28,973 bases of DNA. Origin: a virus. This document shows, in pieces, positions 27,821 through 28,973 of this stretch; position 1 is the first letter of the stretch, and the number at the start of each line of letters is the position of its first letter. The stretch is taken from positions 1 to 28,973 of the IMG/VR virus record IMGVR_UViG_3300018084_000010; one strand, 5' to 3'. Made by a program: the position numbers and the translations under genes. The notes below the pieces were generated by a model. That model did no database searches, had not been told where the DNA came from, and saw nothing but the letters and a program-made list of their open reading frames with translations.

Positions 27821-28973
27821 TGGCAGACAACATCGTCAAACGAATCATTCAGCTGTTGTTGGATAAGGATAGTGCGAAGAAAACACAGTCCGATGTCAAC
27901 ACACTGACGAACGCCATCGATTCGTCGTTCAAGAATCTCGGATTCAAGATTGCCGGATACTTGAGTCTCGGTGCCGCAGTGCTGTCGCTTAAGAAACTTG
28001 GAGCGGCGGCGATCGAGCAAGCGACTGAGTCAGAGAAAGCCTGGCGGATGTTGAAGGGAACGATCGACAACACAGGCGCATCGTTCGACGCGATGGAAAT
28101 CAAGTTGCGTGCGACGGCCGATGCGTTTCAAGATGCGACGATTCACGATGACGATGCATTCGCTGTCTCGCTCACACGTTTGGTCACACTGACTGATGAT
28201 GTGTCGGCATCGTTGAATAATATGGGACTGGTTGCCAATGTCGCGGCGCAGTTCTTCGAAGGAGATCTCGCTCCTGCCACTGATCTTGTGGCCAAGGCGA
28301 TGAATGGGAACACACTTGCACTAAAGAAACTCGGCATTCAAGCAGACACGGCGCAGCAAGCACTGGAGATTCTTGCGTCGCGGTCGTTCGGAGCAGCGGA
28401 GCGAGAGGCTGCAACGTTCGACGGACAGCTCAAGCAGATGAGCAATTCGTGGGACGATGTACTGAAGGACCTCGGCAATGCAATTATCAAGGGAGACGGC
28501 GCGACCACGATGTTCTCCGTGCTCCGCGCTGCGATTCAAACACTCGGCGATTGGGTTCTAAAGAACCAGGGACAGATTCGAGACTGGGTTACTAATGGAA
28601 TTAAGTTTGCGATCGATGCAACGGACGTACTCATCCGTGCAATCAAAGGCATGGGCGAGTTGCTCACCGGCGGATTCCAGTCGGCAGCGGGCATTGCTAC
28701 ATTGGCAATCGGCAAACTCGTTGATGCATGGGCGTCGTTGCGCGAGATTGAAGATAACGTCCGAGAGAAACTTGGCCAGGATGTGACCGAGCGGCGCAAA
28801 CTCACGCAAGCAATCCGCGAGAATGCGAAAGCGCTGGAAGAAACTGGAAAGGAGTTGTTTAATCAGGGCAAAGAGAATGTTGCGAAGTCTACATCGACAT
28901 TTGCGAACCGTCTCTTTTCGAGTGATCAGTTCGCTGGTGGACCGACCACACGGACAACAGTGCCCGGAGGCAC
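27820..28973 (+). CDS. Tail tape measure protein, N-terminal part
   Basis: An open frame from ATG 27820 (TAATG overlap with the chaperone stop) that runs off the right edge: 384 codons so far without a stop. The residues form long helices rich in Ala, Lys and Gln with few prolines: IVKRIIQLLLDKDSAKKTQS at the start, a hydrophobic stretch FKIAGYLSLGAAVLSLKKLG (about 45-64), ATESEKAWRMLKGTIDNTGA, then further helices (SNSWDDVLKDLGNAIIKG) and a variable linker. Tape measures set tail length and are ejected with DNA. The segment TMFSVLRAAIQTLGDWVLKN and the following helices resemble the standard TMP core. The total length, hence tail length, cannot be known from this window. Confidence 0.88.
   Translation, partial: MADNIVKRIIQLLLDKDSAKKTQSDVNTLTNAIDSSFKNLGFKIAGYLSLGAAVLSLKKLGAAAIEQATESEKAWRMLKGTIDNTGASFDAMEIKLRATADAFQDATIHDDDAFAVSLTRLVTLTDDVSASLNNMGLVANVAAQFFEGDLAPATDLVAKAMNGNTLALKKLGIQADTAQQALEILASRSFGAAEREAATFDGQLKQMSNSWDDVLKDLGNAIIKGDGATTMFSVLRAAIQTLGDWVLKNQGQIRDWVTNGIKFAIDATDVLIRAIKGMGELLTGGFQSAAGIATLAIGKLVDAWASLREIEDNVREKLGQDVTERRKLTQAIRENAKALEETGKELFNQGKENVAKSTSTFANRLFSSDQFAGGPTTRTTVPGG

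Overview
The window is part of a tailed double-stranded DNA phage genome, or an intact prophage. It reads most like a siphovirus: it has an HK97-type head, a gp10-like neck protein, a tail-terminator-like protein, a tail-tube protein, a frameshifted tail assembly chaperone and a tape measure, and no sheath gene is visible. No integrase, tRNA, host housekeeping gene or CRISPR array is visible, so the host cannot be named. Genes are packed tightly, and most junctions are ATGA or TAATG stop/start overlaps, which suggests long translationally coupled operons.

Two transcription blocks diverge from a gap of about 640 bp (11275-11914). Everything to the left is on the minus strand; everything to the right is on the plus strand.

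Left block, read from 11271 down to 1. First come two unknown proteins and a thymidylate-synthase-superfamily enzyme (9351-10421, likely a dUMP hydroxymethylase or TS). A run of small accessory proteins follows: a DnaJ-type zinc finger protein, a SLOG/LOG-like Rossmann protein, an exported protein and a KGG-repeat protein. After a hairpin (5877-5911) comes a compact six-gene cassette: an aGPT-Pplase / 5-hmdU-kinase-helical superfamily protein, an unknown 227-aa protein, a DUF4406-like protein, a class I methyltransferase, a P-loop kinase resembling phage 5-hydroxymethyl-dU DNA kinases, and a GT-B-like glycosyltransferase. With the TS-like enzyme, this looks like a thymidine hypermodification system: hmdU is made at nucleotide level, phosphorylated in DNA, then elaborated, perhaps with a sugar. 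A small HTH gene closes the cassette. Next is a 733-bp non-coding region with two palindromic operator-like modules exactly 100 bp apart, then three more small minus-strand genes, the last of which runs off the window and may be a uracil-DNA-glycosylase-fold protein.

Right block, 11915 to 28973: small terminase, a 54-aa coupled ORF, large terminase (with a C-terminal zinc ribbon), portal fused to a MuF domain, prohead protease, major capsid protein (with an unexpected N-terminal transmembrane segment), a PSBD/E3-binding-like small protein, head-tail connector and head-closure protein. A second cassette then interrupts the morphogenesis order: a PIG-L-type deacetylase, a class I methyltransferase, a small DNA-methyltransferase-like protein and two double-domain glycosyltransferases. 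Tail genes resume with gp10-like, terminator-like, tail tube, tail assembly chaperone with a clear -1 slippery site and hairpin, and the start of the tape measure. The second cassette most plausibly makes or attaches a glycan on virion proteins, although action on the hypermodified DNA cannot be excluded. All functional calls rest on motifs read by eye; no database search was run.
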